NCBI RefSeq assembly: GCF_000447205.1
Contig: NZ_AUWY01000055.1
Span: 1-42,049 of the forward strand
Reading direction: 5' to 3'
Length of the DNA stretch: 42,049 nt
Origin: Sphingobium ummariense RL-3
GTDB lineage: Bacteria > Pseudomonadota > Alphaproteobacteria > Sphingomonadales > Sphingomonadaceae
In this document: positions 24,212-34,000 of the stretch, piece by piece
Numbering within the stretch: position 1 is the stretch's first letter
Layout of the letters: every line of letters begins with the position of its first letter
The notes under the pieces: model-generated
Seen by the model: only the letters and a program-made list of their open reading frames with translations
What the model was told of the DNA's origin: nothing
Databases searched by the model: none
Position numbers and translations under genes: made by a program

Positions 24212-25053
24212 GCTTCGCCGGTCGCCTTGGGCGTGGCGGGATCGAAGCCCCATTCGGACCAGCTGCCGTCATAGAGCGTGACGTCGGTCTTGCCGAGCGT
24301 CTCCAGCCCGGCGAGCAGGATCGCCGCGGTGACGCCGCTGCCGCAGGTGGTGACGACCGGCCGGTCGAGATCGAGTCCCGCGTCCGTGAACAGGCGGCGC
24401 AGCTCCTCGCCCGACTTCATGCTGTTGTCCGGGTTGAACAGCGCGGAATAGGGGAGGTTGAGCGAGCCGGGGATATGGCCCGACGCCATGCCGGGGCGCG
24501 GCTCCTTCTCCTCGCCGGTGAAGCGGCCCTTGCCGCGCGCGTCGATCAGCTGTTCCGCGCCGCTGTCGAGATTGGCGAGGATGTCGGCCTTGCTGCGCAC
24601 TGCGCCGGGCTGTTGCCGGGCGATGGCGTTGCCGGGCGGGGGGAAGAGCGATCCGGCCTGCGTCGGACGCCCTTCCGCCAGCCATTTCGGCAGGCCGCCG
24701 TCGAGGATCGCGACGGCCGCGCCCACGCCGAACAGGCGCAGCATCCACCAGCCGCGCGCGGCGCTGCGCACCGGGCTGTTGTCATAGACGACGATGCGGC
24801 TGTCGGTGTCCAGCCCCAGCGCCTGCGCGCGCTGCGTCATCATCGCGTCGGGCGGCACCATGCCGGGCGCGGAATGGTCCGGATCGGCGAGGGTGTCGAT
24901 GTCCATGAAGACCGCGCCGGGGATATGCGCCGCTTCGAATTCCGCGCAGGCGTCGCGGCCCGTGCCGGGCAGGAAGAAGGTGGCGTCGACGATGCGCAGG
25001 TCGGGCGCGCCCAGTGCGCCTTCCAGCCAGTCGGTGGAAACGAGTATGTCCAT
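24208..25053 (-). CDS. sseA: 3-mercaptopyruvate sulfurtransferase (tandem rhodanese)
   Basis: 281 residues, two rhodanese domains. The first (about 1-140) is inactive, the second carries Cys237 in the loop CGSGVTA, which is typical of mercaptopyruvate sulfurtransferases rather than thiosulfate rhodaneses. Other motifs: IVDATFFLP, HIPGAVFMDID, VVYDNSPVRSAARGWWMLR and DARGKGRFTGEEKEPRPGM. ATG 25053 is chosen because GAAAGGA precedes it at good distance. ATG 25074 is an alternative: a TAGAAG box ends seven bases before it, so transcription may begin there. Cytosolic sulfur transfer, perhaps linked to the coupled cystathionine beta-lyase. Confidence 0.9.
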   Translation of the reverse strand: MDILVSTDWLEGALGAPDLRIVDATFFLPGTGRDACAEFEAAHIPGAVFMDIDTLADPDHSAPGMVPPDAMMTQRAQALGLDTDSRIVVYDNSPVRSAARGWWMLRLFGVGAAVAILDGGLPKWLAEGRPTQAGSLFPPPGNAIARQQPGAVRSKADILANLDSGAEQLIDARGKGRFTGEEKEPRPGMASGHIPGSLNLPYSALFNPDNSMKSGEELRRLFTDAGLDLDRPVVTTCGSGVTAAILLAGLETLGKTDVTLYDGSWSEWGFDPATPKATGEA

Positions 25054-25224
25054 GGGCGTCCTTTCGCTCTGCATCCCCGCCCTTCTAGGAGCGGGCGGCG
25101 CGAGTGAAAAGGGGCAGGTCGGGGGCCTGCGGCATCCTTCGCGTCCCTGGCTCCCGCTCCCTTCAGCGGCTATTCAGGGCCGGGGGCGCATGCTGCCTTC
25201 TATCGTCTTGGGAGAGATTACGCG

Positions 25225-26766
25225 TTGTTGCCCTGGTTTCGGACATTCTTCGTCCCTTTCCTTATGTTCTCGTCGGGCCTCGCCGCGACGGCCCATGCCG
25301 AAACCTATTATGTCGATTCCACGCTGGGCGACGATCACGCCAGCGGCACCGCGCCGGACCGGCCGTGGCGGTCGCTGGCGCGGGTCAACGGCTTTCCGCT
25401 TCGGCCCGGCGATCGGGTGCTGCTGACCGCCGGATCGGTGTGGAAGGAGCCGCTCACCATCACCCGGTCGGGCCGCGCGGGCGCACCGATCGTGATCGGC
25501 GCTACGGACGGCGCGCAGCGGCCGCGGATCGATGCGGGCGGCGTGTCCCCCCATGCCGTCGGCGTGATCAACGCCGAATATGTGACGGTGAGCGGGTTGG
25601 AGGTGACGAACGACGCGCCGTCCCCGGCGCCGCGCTATGGAGTGCTGGTGTCGGCGGAGGACCGGGGCGTCACGCGGGACATCCGCATCAGCGACATGTA
25701 CATCCATGACGTGCGGGGCATCAACAGCCGCAAGGACAATGGCGGCATCGTGTTCCGCGCCGTCGGCCAGCGCCTCGCCACCCGCTTCCAGGACCTCGCC
25801 ATCGAAAGGAACATCGTCTGGCGGGTGGACCGGTCGGGCATTGCGGGGATCAGCGACCGGGTGACGTTCCTCAACTGGTTTCCCAGCGAAGGGGTCGTGA
25901 TCCGCGACAATCTGGTGGAGGATGTCGGCGGCGACGGCATCGTCCCGCGCGGGACCGACGGCGCGCTGATCGAGCACAATATCGTGCGCTATGCCGGCAG
26001 CCGCGCGCCCGGCTACAATGCCGGGATCTGGCAGTGGAGCACCGACAACAGCCTGATCCAGCTCAACGAGGCGGCCTATACTGTCACCCGCTATGACGGG
26101 CAGGGGTTCGATTCCGACTTCAATTCGCGGCGGACGACCTTCCTCTATAATTACAGCCACGACAATGCCGGCGGCTTCCTGCTGATCTGTTCGCCCCAGC
26201 CCAACGACAAGGACAATCTGGGCAATCGCGGTACGGTGGCGCGGTTCAACGTCAGCCGCAATGACGGCACGCGGATCTTCCAGCTGTCGGGCAATGTGTC
26301 CGATGCGCTGGTGGAACGGAACGTCATCCATGTGGGCGCGGCGATGGACGTCCAGATGGTGGTCGCGACCGAATGGCAGGGCTGGGCGCGCGACGTCCGG
26401 TTCGTCGGCAATGTCTTCAAGGTGGCGGGCACGGCGCGCTATGGCAGCGAAAGCGGCCGCAGCGGTCCCGACTATCTGATCAAGGCCGGCTTTTCGCCCG
26501 CCAGCTTCATCCGGTTCAGGGACAACAGCTATCTGGGCGCCCATGTCGACCTGCCCGAGGACGGGATCGGGCGGCCGGTCGTGCCCTATGTGGAGCCGCC
26601 GGCGGACTGGCAGGTGCCGGTATTCGACCCGGCCCGGCCCGACGGCTTCTCCGATTTCCTCGCGCGCCATCGCGCCTGGATGGTGACGATGCTCCAGCGC
26701 GAGCTGGGCGTGGCGGTGGCGCCGAGGCAGCCGCGCCGCATCTCGATCTTCGAGGCGCGGCGCTAG
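25225..26766 (+). CDS. Exported right-handed parallel beta-helix protein
   Basis: 513 residues from TTG 25225 (TTG 25228 is adjacent); GGGAGA at 25210-25215 gives correct spacing, and the protein opens with a Sec signal (FFVPFLMFSSGLAATAHA). Mature start TYYVDSTLGDDHASGTAPDRPWRSLA is the common opening of pectate-lyase-like beta-helix proteins. From about residue 105 to 430 there are successive short strands with Asn/Val ladders (AEYVTVSGLEV, DIRISDMYIHDV, GVVIRDNLVEDV, ALIEHNIVRYAG, ARFNVSRNDG), fitting a polysaccharide lyase or carbohydrate-binding fold. No catalytic assignment is possible. It stands alone between the sulfurtransferase gene and a convergent regulator. Confidence 0.85.
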   Translation: MLPWFRTFFVPFLMFSSGLAATAHAETYYVDSTLGDDHASGTAPDRPWRSLARVNGFPLRPGDRVLLTAGSVWKEPLTITRSGRAGAPIVIGATDGAQRPRIDAGGVSPHAVGVINAEYVTVSGLEVTNDAPSPAPRYGVLVSAEDRGVTRDIRISDMYIHDVRGINSRKDNGGIVFRAVGQRLATRFQDLAIERNIVWRVDRSGIAGISDRVTFLNWFPSEGVVIRDNLVEDVGGDGIVPRGTDGALIEHNIVRYAGSRAPGYNAGIWQWSTDNSLIQLNEAAYTVTRYDGQGFDSDFNSRRTTFLYNYSHDNAGGFLLICSPQPNDKDNLGNRGTVARFNVSRNDGTRIFQLSGNVSDALVERNVIHVGAAMDVQMVVATEWQGWARDVRFVGNVFKVAGTARYGSESGRSGPDYLIKAGFSPASFIRFRDNSYLGAHVDLPEDGIGRPVVPYVEPPADWQVPVFDPARPDGFSDFLARHRAWMVTMLQRELGVAVAPRQPRRISIFEARR

Positions 26767-26797
26767 ATCATGCCATAGGTTCTTTTATTTTCCGCAG

Positions 26798-26834
26798 TTT
26801 CCGAGCCAGCGGACGAGGCTGTCCGCTTCGGAAA
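26798..26834. terminator. Long interrupted hairpin between convergent genes
   Basis: TTTCCGA-(GCC)-AGCGGAC, loop GAGGCT, GTCCGCT-TCGGAAA: 14 paired bases with one bulge, in the 72-base gap between convergent genes. It probably terminates both, though an AT-rich run lies only on the left side. Confidence 0.6.
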
Positions 26835-26838
26835 TGCT

Positions 26839-28410
26839 CTAGGCGGGCAGGGCGCGCGCCCTCCAATAGTCGGGACGGGTGTTCGTCTCGCGCCAGTATC
26901 GGCTGAGGCCCACGCCCTCGACCAGGCCGGCGAAGCGCGGGTCGCCACGGATCGCGGCGGCGGTCGGGAAGAACAGGAAGCGCGTGCGGCGCTCCTCCCG
27001 CTGCGTGGCGGTGCGCTGGCGATCGGTGAAACGGCGGTCGGCGACGGTGAACCCGCGGTCGAAATAATAGGCGTCGGCAATGGCGAAGGCCGCGTCGGCG
27101 CGGCCGAGCAGTGCGGCATATTGGATGCCGGTTTCGGCATAGCCGGCGCCCCGCCTTGCCGCCGCCACGACCATTTCCACCGCGCGGTCGATATCGCTGT
27201 CCGCGCGCGAGAGCGCGGCGCGGGCGACCTGCGCGAGCATCGGGAAGTCTTCCGGCGCGACGATCGCCGGCCGCGTGTCGGGATCGTCGATCTGCGAGAG
27301 CGCTTCCCGCGCCCGCCCGCTCGCGAGCAGCAGGTGCAGGCGCGCGAACCAGACGCCGAAATGGCTTGGGTAGGTCGCGAAGGCCTGGGTCGCCGCCCGG
27401 TCGGCCTCGTCGCTGCGGCCCGCCGACCAGAGCGCTTCGATCTCGAACTGCGCCAGCGCCGGGCTGGGCGGTCCGACCTTGACGGCGCGCTCGATCAGCT
27501 CCCCGCCCTCCCGGCATCGTCCGACGCTGCCCATCAGGGTGCCGAGCGCCATCAGGAGCGGCTGATGGTCCGGCGCACCGGCCTGCGCGCGCCGCAAACG
27601 GTTCTCGATCCGCCCCCAGTTGCCGAACTGCGGAATGAGCTGCGCGGTGGCGAGCACCGCGTGGACATTGCCCGGCTGCAGGTCTTCCGCTCGCTTTCCC
27701 GCCTCCTGCGCGCGCGACCGCAGATTCTCTCGCAGCGCCCCGGAGCGGCCCTGGGCCGTCACGGCGTAGGTCAGCGCCAGCATGCCCCAGGCGTCGGCGC
27801 AATCGGGGCACTGCTCCACCGCCCGGCGCAGCAGGCCGATCGCCTGATCGGCGCCTTCGGCCGTGCCCTGCTGAACCGCCGTCGCCGCCTGGGCAAGGAG
27901 CGGGGCGATAGCGGCGGGCGGCCCGTCGCTGCGCCCCCGCATCGCCAGGAAGGCGCCGCCAGCTGCCAGCAGGAGCGCTCCGGCGCCGATGCCGCCCATC
28001 AGCATGCGCCGGTCGAGACGCGGGTTCGCGGGGGCCTCGGCAGGTCCGGTCGCCGGCACCGCGGAATGCGGCGCGTCCTCCAGCAGCCGGTAGCCGACAC
28101 GCGCCACCGTCTCGATGCGGAAACTGCTCCGTCCGATCCCTTCCGCGATCCGACGCGCCTGTCCGATCACGCGATTGATCGCATCGTCCCCCACGATCCG
28201 CCCGCCCCAGCAGGAAGCGATCAGGTCGTCGCGCGACACCACCGTGCCCGGGGCCCTGGAGAGTGCGATCAGCACCTGCAGCACGCGGGGTTCGACCGTC
28301 TCGCTTTCCCCGTCGGGATCGGTGATCTGGCGCAGCGGCGGCTGCACCAGCAGGCAGCCGAGCTGAAAGACCCGCGCCCGCGCCAGCTCGATCTGTCCGG
28401 TCTGCGTCAC
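26839..28410 (-). CDS. CadC-like winged-helix transmembrane regulator with TPR periplasmic domain
   Basis: 523 residues from GTG 28410, with GGAGGGAAAG just upstream. Residues about 10-110 form an OmpR/PhoB-type winged helix (RVLQVLIALSRAPGTVVSRDDLIASCWGG, then DDAINRVIGQARRIAE and VARVGYRLL). A Pro/Ala linker follows, one transmembrane helix at about 136-158, then TPR-like helical repeats (QCPDCADAWGMLALTYA and on). This is a one-component membrane regulator in which the TPR part would sense a periplasmic signal. Divergent from a membrane protein and a sulfotransferase gene, its likely targets. An inverted repeat CCTGA-CCTA-TCAGG lies upstream at 28436-28449. A longer frame upstream lacks conserved sequence. 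Confidence 0.87.
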   Translation of the reverse strand: MTQTGQIELARARVFQLGCLLVQPPLRQITDPDGESETVEPRVLQVLIALSRAPGTVVSRDDLIASCWGGRIVGDDAINRVIGQARRIAEGIGRSSFRIETVARVGYRLLEDAPHSAVPATGPAEAPANPRLDRRMLMGGIGAGALLLAAGGAFLAMRGRSDGPPAAIAPLLAQAATAVQQGTAEGADQAIGLLRRAVEQCPDCADAWGMLALTYAVTAQGRSGALRENLRSRAQEAGKRAEDLQPGNVHAVLATAQLIPQFGNWGRIENRLRRAQAGAPDHQPLLMALGTLMGSVGRCREGGELIERAVKVGPPSPALAQFEIEALWSAGRSDEADRAATQAFATYPSHFGVWFARLHLLLASGRAREALSQIDDPDTRPAIVAPEDFPMLAQVARAALSRADSDIDRAVEMVVAAARRGAGYAETGIQYAALLGRADAAFAIADAYYFDRGFTVADRRFTDRQRTATQREERRTRFLFFPTAAAIRGDPRFAGLVEGVGLSRYWRETNTRPDYWRARALPA

Positions 28411-28435
28411 CTCTTTCCCTCCCGTCGCCGACCCC

Positions 28436-28449
28436 CTGACCTATCAGGT
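28436..28449. promoter_or_regulatory. Inverted repeat in the divergent regulator/membrane-protein interval
   Basis: CCTGA-CCTA-TCAGG, flanked by further partial symmetry, about 30 bases upstream of the regulator start. It could be an autoregulatory operator; the divergent promoters are not clear enough to place. Confidence 0.3.
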
Positions 28450-28598
28450 CCCCAGTGCTTTTCCAGCCATGCGCGTCTCGAAAACCCCCTCCTCGGCAAT
28501 CGGTCGGCAAGCCATCGGCCAAAGATCGGTTGTGCATCCTTTCGGCGCTTGCCGGCTCCGCGCCATCTGGGGGCGACCGAACTCGAAAGGCCCATCCG

Positions 28599-29315
28599 AT
28601 GGACATGACCGCGCCCCTGCACCGGCCGCTTTCCGGCGAACGCCGCTTCTTCCTGCTGCTGTCCGGCAGCATGGTCCTGGCGGTGCTGACCGGCTTTGCG
28701 CCCAGCTATTATCTTCGTTCCGTGCTGCCGCCGCCCGCGACGCTCCAGCCGGCGACGCCGCTGGTGCATCTGCACGGAATCGTCTTCAGCGCGTGGATCG
28801 CCCTGTTCATGGCGCAGGTGGCGTTCGTCGCCGCCGGTCGGCGCGATCTGCACCGCGCGACCGGCACGACCGGGCTGCTGATCGTGCTGACGATGATCCC
28901 GCTCGGCATCGCGACGGCGCTGGCGCAGGTCGCGCGTCGTTCCGGCCCTCCCATGCTCGATCCCCATATGTGGCTTGCCATGCCGCTCGCCAGCGTGCTC
29001 GGCTTTACCGTGCTGTTCCTGATGGCGCTCGCGCTGCGTCACCGTCCCGCCGCCCACAAGCGCCTGATGGTGCTCGGCATGGCGGCGATGCTTTCGGCCG
29101 CCTTCGGGCGGATCGTCTTCATTCCGCCCTTCCTGGGCCTGCTGGTGATCCCCAATCTCTATACGCTGGCGCTTGCCGCCTGGGACGTCGCAAGCCTGCG
29201 CCGCATCCATCCCGCGACGCTGTGGGGCGGCCTGTTCGTCCTCATGACGACCGTCGGCCCGATCTTCGTCTGGCGCAGTTCCGCCTGGCTGGCGTTCGCC
29301 CACAGCATCGCCTGA
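28599..29315 (+). CDS. Polytopic inner-membrane protein of unknown function
   Basis: 238 residues with six or seven membrane helices (about 16-36, 56-78, 90-112, 124-147, 155-170, 176-196, 207-228). Conserved-looking histidines near helix ends (HLHG at 57-60, LHRATG at 84-89, AHKRLM at 152-157) may bind haem or metal. Unnamed families of this shape (two His in the second and third helices, RRLG/LHR motif) are widespread in alphaproteobacteria, but no function is known. ATG 28599 has AAGG eight bases upstream. The next gene, a sulfotransferase, starts 20 bases after the stop, so they are likely cotranscribed. Confidence 0.82.
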   Translation: MDMTAPLHRPLSGERRFFLLLSGSMVLAVLTGFAPSYYLRSVLPPPATLQPATPLVHLHGIVFSAWIALFMAQVAFVAAGRRDLHRATGTTGLLIVLTMIPLGIATALAQVARRSGPPMLDPHMWLAMPLASVLGFTVLFLMALALRHRPAAHKRLMVLGMAAMLSAAFGRIVFIPPFLGLLVIPNLYTLALAAWDVASLRRIHPATLWGGLFVLMTTVGPIFVWRSSAWLAFAHSIA

Positions 29316-29334
29316 TCGCGCAAAGACCGGATCC

Positions 29335-30228
29335 ATGCCTTCCGACATGCTCGCCCCCCGCCGGATCATCCGCAACCATCATCTGGATTCGACCATCTGG
29401 GCCGATCTGCGCTTGCGCGCGGACGACATCGTGATCGCCACCTATGGCAAGTCCGGCACCACCTGGACGCAGCAGATCGTCGGCCAGCTGCTTTTCGGCG
29501 GCGATCCCACTGTCAACGTCAACGCGCTGTCGCCATGGATCGATCTGCGCATCCCCACCAAGGCGGAGCGCCTGGCCCAGGTCGAGGCGCAGACGCATCG
29601 GCGGTTCCTCAAGTCGCATCTGCCGGTCGACGCGCTCACCTTCGATGCGCGCCTGCGCTACATCTATTGCGCGCGGGACGGGCGCGACGTGGTGTGGAGC
29701 TATCACAACCATCACAGCCGGGCGAACGCGCTCTGGTACGAGCTGGTCAATGATACGCCCGGTCGGGTCGGGCCACCGGTGCCGCCCGCCGATCCCGACA
29801 TCCGCGCCTATTTCCGCACCTGGCTGGAGGGCGACGGCGCGCCCTTCTGGCCCTTCTGGGACAATGTCCGCAGTTGGTGGGGCGTGCGGCGCGAGCCCAA
29901 TGTGCTGATGCTGCACCATGCGGACCTGAAGCGCGACCTGCCGGGCCAGATCCGCCGCATCGCCGACTTCCTTGGCATCGCGATCGATCCGGCGCGATGG
30001 GACGCCGTCGTCGAGCATAGCGGCTTCGAATGGATGAAACGCCATGCCGGGCAAGCCGTGCCGATGGGTGGCGTCTGGCTGGACGGCGGAGCGCGGGGCT
30101 TCATCCACAAGGGGGTGAACGGCCGCTGGCAGGAGGTGCTGAGCGTCGCCGACATCGCCGCCTATGAGCGCCGCGCCCTCGCCGAACTCGGACCCGACTG
30201 CGCGCGCTGGCTGGCGAGCGGGGGTTGA
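29335..30228 (+). CDS. Sulfotransferase family protein (PAPS-dependent)
   Basis: 297 residues, cytosolic-type sulfotransferase fold. The 5'-phosphosulfate loop is TYGKSGTTW at 36-44, a catalytic His candidate is His95 in FLKSHLPVD, the 3'-phosphate site is ARDGRDVVWSYH (Arg114, Ser122), and the C-terminal PAPS loop is IHKGVNGRW at 257-265 (equivalent of RKGxxGDW). All PAPS-binding elements are present, so it should be active. The acceptor (alcohol, amine, lipid or sterol-like) cannot be named. Adjacent membrane protein and divergent membrane regulator suggest a small envelope- or metabolite-modification unit. Confidence 0.9.
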   Translation: MPSDMLAPRRIIRNHHLDSTIWADLRLRADDIVIATYGKSGTTWTQQIVGQLLFGGDPTVNVNALSPWIDLRIPTKAERLAQVEAQTHRRFLKSHLPVDALTFDARLRYIYCARDGRDVVWSYHNHHSRANALWYELVNDTPGRVGPPVPPADPDIRAYFRTWLEGDGAPFWPFWDNVRSWWGVRREPNVLMLHHADLKRDLPGQIRRIADFLGIAIDPARWDAVVEHSGFEWMKRHAGQAVPMGGVWLDGGARGFIHKGVNGRWQEVLSVADIAAYERRALAELGPDCARWLASGG

Positions 30229-30266
30229 TTGCCCGCAGGCGAAAATCGGCTATCATTCGGGCTGTT

Positions 30267-30353
30267 TGGTGCGGTCGAGAAGACTCGAACTTCCACGGCC
30301 TTTCGGCCACAACGACCTCAACGTTGCGCGTCTACCAGTTCCGCCACGACCGC
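30267..30353 (-). tRNA. tRNA-Leu (anticodon GAG)
   Basis: 87 bases including an encoded CCA. Acceptor stem GCGGTCG/CGACCGC is perfect; D-arm GGCGGAACTGGTAGACGC; anticodon stem-loop CAACG-TTGAGGT-CGTTG with anticodon GAG (reads CUC/CUU); a long variable arm (class II) GGCCGAAAGGCC; T-arm GGAAG-TTCGAGT-CTTCT; discriminator A. Downstream of and opposite to the sulfotransferase gene. Confidence 0.97.
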
Positions 30354-30502
30354 ACATTTCAAGGGGAACCGGCGGCGCCGGACCCTGGTAGGCGCTGGCC
30401 CTTAGCAAAGGCTTTCCCCCCATGCAACAACCGATCGTCATGCGCGTTGAGATTGCCGGTTCGAGGGAAAAGCGCGCAAGGCGAAGGAGAGGGCAAGGGC
30501 AG

Positions 30503-31006
30503 ATGTCCACGCGTTTCTGGCTGGCAAGCGCGGCCATGACGGCATCGGCGATCATAGGCGGGTTCGGGCTGGGGGTCTTTGCCACCAGCCCGCAGAAGAG
30601 CGTCGTTTCCTCGGAGGAATGGGCCGATGCATCGGACGAAGGCTCGGGTGCGTTCGCCTTTGCCGCCGATACCGGGGATCAGCAGGGCCCGGTGGAGATC
30701 CGATGCACCGGCTGTGGCCCGACCCTGGCGGAACGGCGCCGGGATGCGGAACTGGCCGGGATGGACGCTGACGGGATGATCGACGGCAGCCGCGACCCGG
30801 AGGTGCGGCGCTACCTAGCGGCCGAGGATACGCCGCTCTTCATTCCGGCCGATCCGCCGCCGCCTTCCCCCGCGCACCAGCTTCCCTCACCGGTCGAGCG
30901 GTTCGCGATGGGCGACGCGGCGACGGTCCGGCCGGCGAGCCTGCCGGTTGCGGCTGCACAGGCGCCGCCGCCCGTGGTCGCGACCGTGCCGCCGCAGTCG
31001 CGCTGA
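30503..31006 (+). CDS. Membrane-anchored protein with a CxxC motif, unknown function
   Basis: 167 residues. One N-terminal hydrophobic helix (about 5-27, signal anchor), an acidic Ser/Ala region, a CTGC pair (Cys68, Cys71) in IRCTGCGPTLAERRR, an Asp/Arg-rich helix (DAELAGMDADGMIDGSRDPEVRRYL), and a Pro-rich tail. The CxxC and following charged helix are the only conserved-looking part; a metal or redox role is possible but unsupported. ATG 30503 follows AAGGGCAG; an earlier ATG at 30422 would add a highly basic 27-residue leader and was not preferred. The stop is 7 bases from the convergent gltB stop. Confidence 0.68.
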   Translation: MSTRFWLASAAMTASAIIGGFGLGVFATSPQKSVVSSEEWADASDEGSGAFAFAADTGDQQGPVEIRCTGCGPTLAERRRDAELAGMDADGMIDGSRDPEVRRYLAAEDTPLFIPADPPPPSPAHQLPSPVERFAMGDAATVRPASLPVAAAQAPPPVVATVPPQSR

Positions 31007-31012
31007 CCCGGC

Positions 31013-34000
31013 TTATTCCGCCGCCACGACCTGCGCCGGAGCGTCGCTCAGCGGATGGGCGAGGCGGTTCACCATCTCCTTCGGGCAGACCTGCCAGAAG
31101 TAGCGCCGCCAGCGGTCCCAGTCATCGAGGATGCTGTTGGACCAGCGGCTGTCGGTCGCCACCGCATGCTGGGCGATCAGCGCCTTGAGCTCCGCCTCCC
31201 AATGGGCGCTTTCCAGTCGCTGCCAGACGATGCTCTCGGGATTGGCTCGGGTCGGGAAGCTGCCGTCCTCGTCCAGGATGAAGGCCATGCCGCCGGTCAT
31301 GCCCGCGCCGAAATTGGCGCCGGTCTTGCCCAGGATCACGGCCGTGCCGCCGGTCATATATTCGCAGCCGTTCGCGCCGCAGCCTTCGACCACGACCTGC
31401 GCGCCCGAATTGCGCACGGCGAAGCGCTCGCCCGCCTGGCCCGCCGCGAACAGCTTGCCGCTGGTCGCGCCGTAGAGGACAGTGTTGCCGATGATCGTGT
31501 TGTCCTTGCTGCTGAGCGGGCTCGACACGGTGGTCCGCACCTTGATGATGCCGCCCGACAGCCCCTTGCCGACATAATCGTTGGCATCGCCGAATACCTC
31601 CAAGGTGATGCCCTTGCAGAGGAAGGCGCCCAGCGACTGGCCGGCGCTGCCGCGCAGCCGCACGGTCAGGTGCCCGTCCGCCAGCGTCGACATGCCGAAC
31701 TTTTCGGTGATCATCGCCGACAGCCGCGTGCCGACCGCGCGGTGGGTGTTGCGCACGGTATAGGTCAGCTGCATCTTCTCGCCGCGCTCGAACACGGCGC
31801 GCGCGTCCTTCATCATCTGCGCGTCGAGGCTGTCGGGCACCGGATTGCGGCCTTCCAGCGCGAAGCGGCGCAGTTCGTCTGGCGCGTCCACCTTGGCGAG
31901 GATGGGGTTGAGGTCGAGATCGTCGAGATGCTCGGCGCCGCGATTGACCTGCTTCAGCAGCTCCGTGCGCCCGATCACCTCGTCCAGGCTGCGATAGCCC
32001 AGCCGCGCCAGGATCTCGCGCACTTCCTCGGCGATGAAGGTCATGAGGTTGATGACCTTTTCCGGCGTGCCGGTGAACTTGGCGCGCAGCTTTTCGTCCT
32101 GCACGCACACGCCCACGGGGCAGGTGTTGCTGTGGCACTGGCGCACCATGATGCAGCCCATGGCGACGAGCGAGAGCGTGCCGATGCCATATTCCTCCGC
32201 GCCCAGGATCGCGGCGATGACGATGTCGCGCCCGGTCTTGAGGCCGCCGTCGGTGCGCAGCTTCACCCGGTGGCGCAGGCCGTTGAGGGTCAGCACCTGG
32301 TTGGTTTCGGAAAGGCCCATTTCCCAGGGCGTGCCGGCATATTTGATGCTGGTCTGGGGCGAGGCGCCGGTGCCGCCGACATGGCCGGCGACCAGGATGA
32401 CGTCGGCATGCGCCTTCGCCACGCCCGCCGCGACGGTGCCGATGCCGGCCTGGCTCACCAGCTTCACGCACACCCGCGCGCGGGGGTTGATCATCTTGCA
32501 GTCGTAGATGAGCTGCGCCAAATCCTCGATCGAGTAGATGTCATGATGCGGCGGCGGCGAGATCAGCGTCACGCCGGGCGTCGAGTGGCGCAGCCTGGCG
32601 ATGAACTCCGTGACCTTGAAGCCGGGCAGCTGGCCGCCCTCGCCGGGCTTGGCGCCCTGCGCGACCTTGATCTCGATCTCCTCGGCGCTGCCCAGATATT
32701 CGGCATGGACGCCGAAGCGGCCCGACGCGATCTGCTTGATCACCGAATTGGCGTTGTCGCCATTCTCATAGGGCTTGAAACGAGTCGCATCCTCGCCGCC
32801 CTCACCCGACACCGCCTTGGCACCGATGCGGTTCATCGCGATCGCCAGCGTCTCATGCGCCTCCGGCGAGAGCGCGCCCAGCGACATGCCGGGCGTCACG
32901 AAGCGCTTGCGGATCTCCGTGGTGGCCTCCACCTCGTCGATCGGCACGGCTTCGCGCGCGAAGTTGAATTCCATCAGATCGCGCAGATAGACCGGCGGCA
33001 GGTCGCGCACCCCGCGCGAGAATTGCAGATAGGTCGAATAGCTGTCGGTCGCGACCGCCGTCTGCAGCAGGTGCATCAGCTGCGCGGAATAGGCATGGCT
33101 CTCGCCGCCGTTGCGCTGGCGGTAGAAGCCGCCGACGGGCAGCCGCACCACGGCGCTGTCGAACGCCTTTTCGTGCCGCAGCATCGCGGAATAGTGCAGC
33201 GAGGCATAGCCTTCGCCCGAAATCTTCGCCGGCATGCCGGGGAACAGGTCGTTCACCAGCGCGCGGGACAGGCCGACCGCTTCGAAATTATAGCCGCCGC
33301 GATAGGAACTGATGACCGCGATGCCCATCTTGGACATGATCTTCAGCAGGCCCTCATTGATCGCGGTGCGGTAGCGCTCGATGCACTGGTCGAGGCTCAG
33401 GGCACCGAACAGGCCGCGCGCATGGCGGTCGGCGATGCTCGCCTCGGCCAGATAGGCGTTGACCGTGGTCGCGCCCACGCCGATCAGCACCGCGAAATAA
33501 TGGGTGTCGAGCGCCTCGACCGCGCGGATGTTGATCGACGCATAGGAACGCAGCCCCTTGCGCACCAGATGGGTATGCACCGCCGCCGCCGCGAGCACGC
33601 CGGCGATGGCGACCCGGTCCGGCCCGATCTGCTCGTCGGTCAGGAAGATTTCGGTCCGCCCCTCGCGCACCGCCTGCTCGGCCTCCTCGCGGATGCGGGC
33701 GATCGCCGCGCGCAGCTGCTCCTGCCCCCCGCTCGACGGGAAGGTGCAGTCGATCTCCGCCACCGCCTTGCCGAAGCTGGCCTTGAGCCGCGCCCATTCG
33801 GCGCTGGTCACGACCGGCGAATCCAGCACCAGCACATGGCTGTTCTGCGCCCCTTCCTCCAGGATGTTGTGGAGGTTGGAGAAGCGCGTCTTGAGGCTCA
33901 TCACATGCCGTTCGCGCAGGCTGTCGATCGGCGGGTTGGTGACCTGGCTGAAATTCTGGCGGAAGAAGTGGCTGATCGTGCGCGGCTTGTCGGAGATGAC

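Noticed and set aside
21893..24274. A 793-codon plus-strand open frame across the porin and lyase genes
   Set aside because: Antisense shadow of two well-supported genes; low-complexity Gly/Arg/Ala translation with no signature.
22988..25224. SAM riboswitch upstream of the cystathionine beta-lyase/sulfurtransferase pair
   Set aside because: The upstream region of the pair contains no SAM-I, SAM-II or SAM-V conserved core that I can recognise.
26768..28672. A 634-codon minus-strand frame overlapping the winged-helix regulator
   Set aside because: Out-of-frame shadow of the regulator; Arg/Gly/Ala-rich with no motif.
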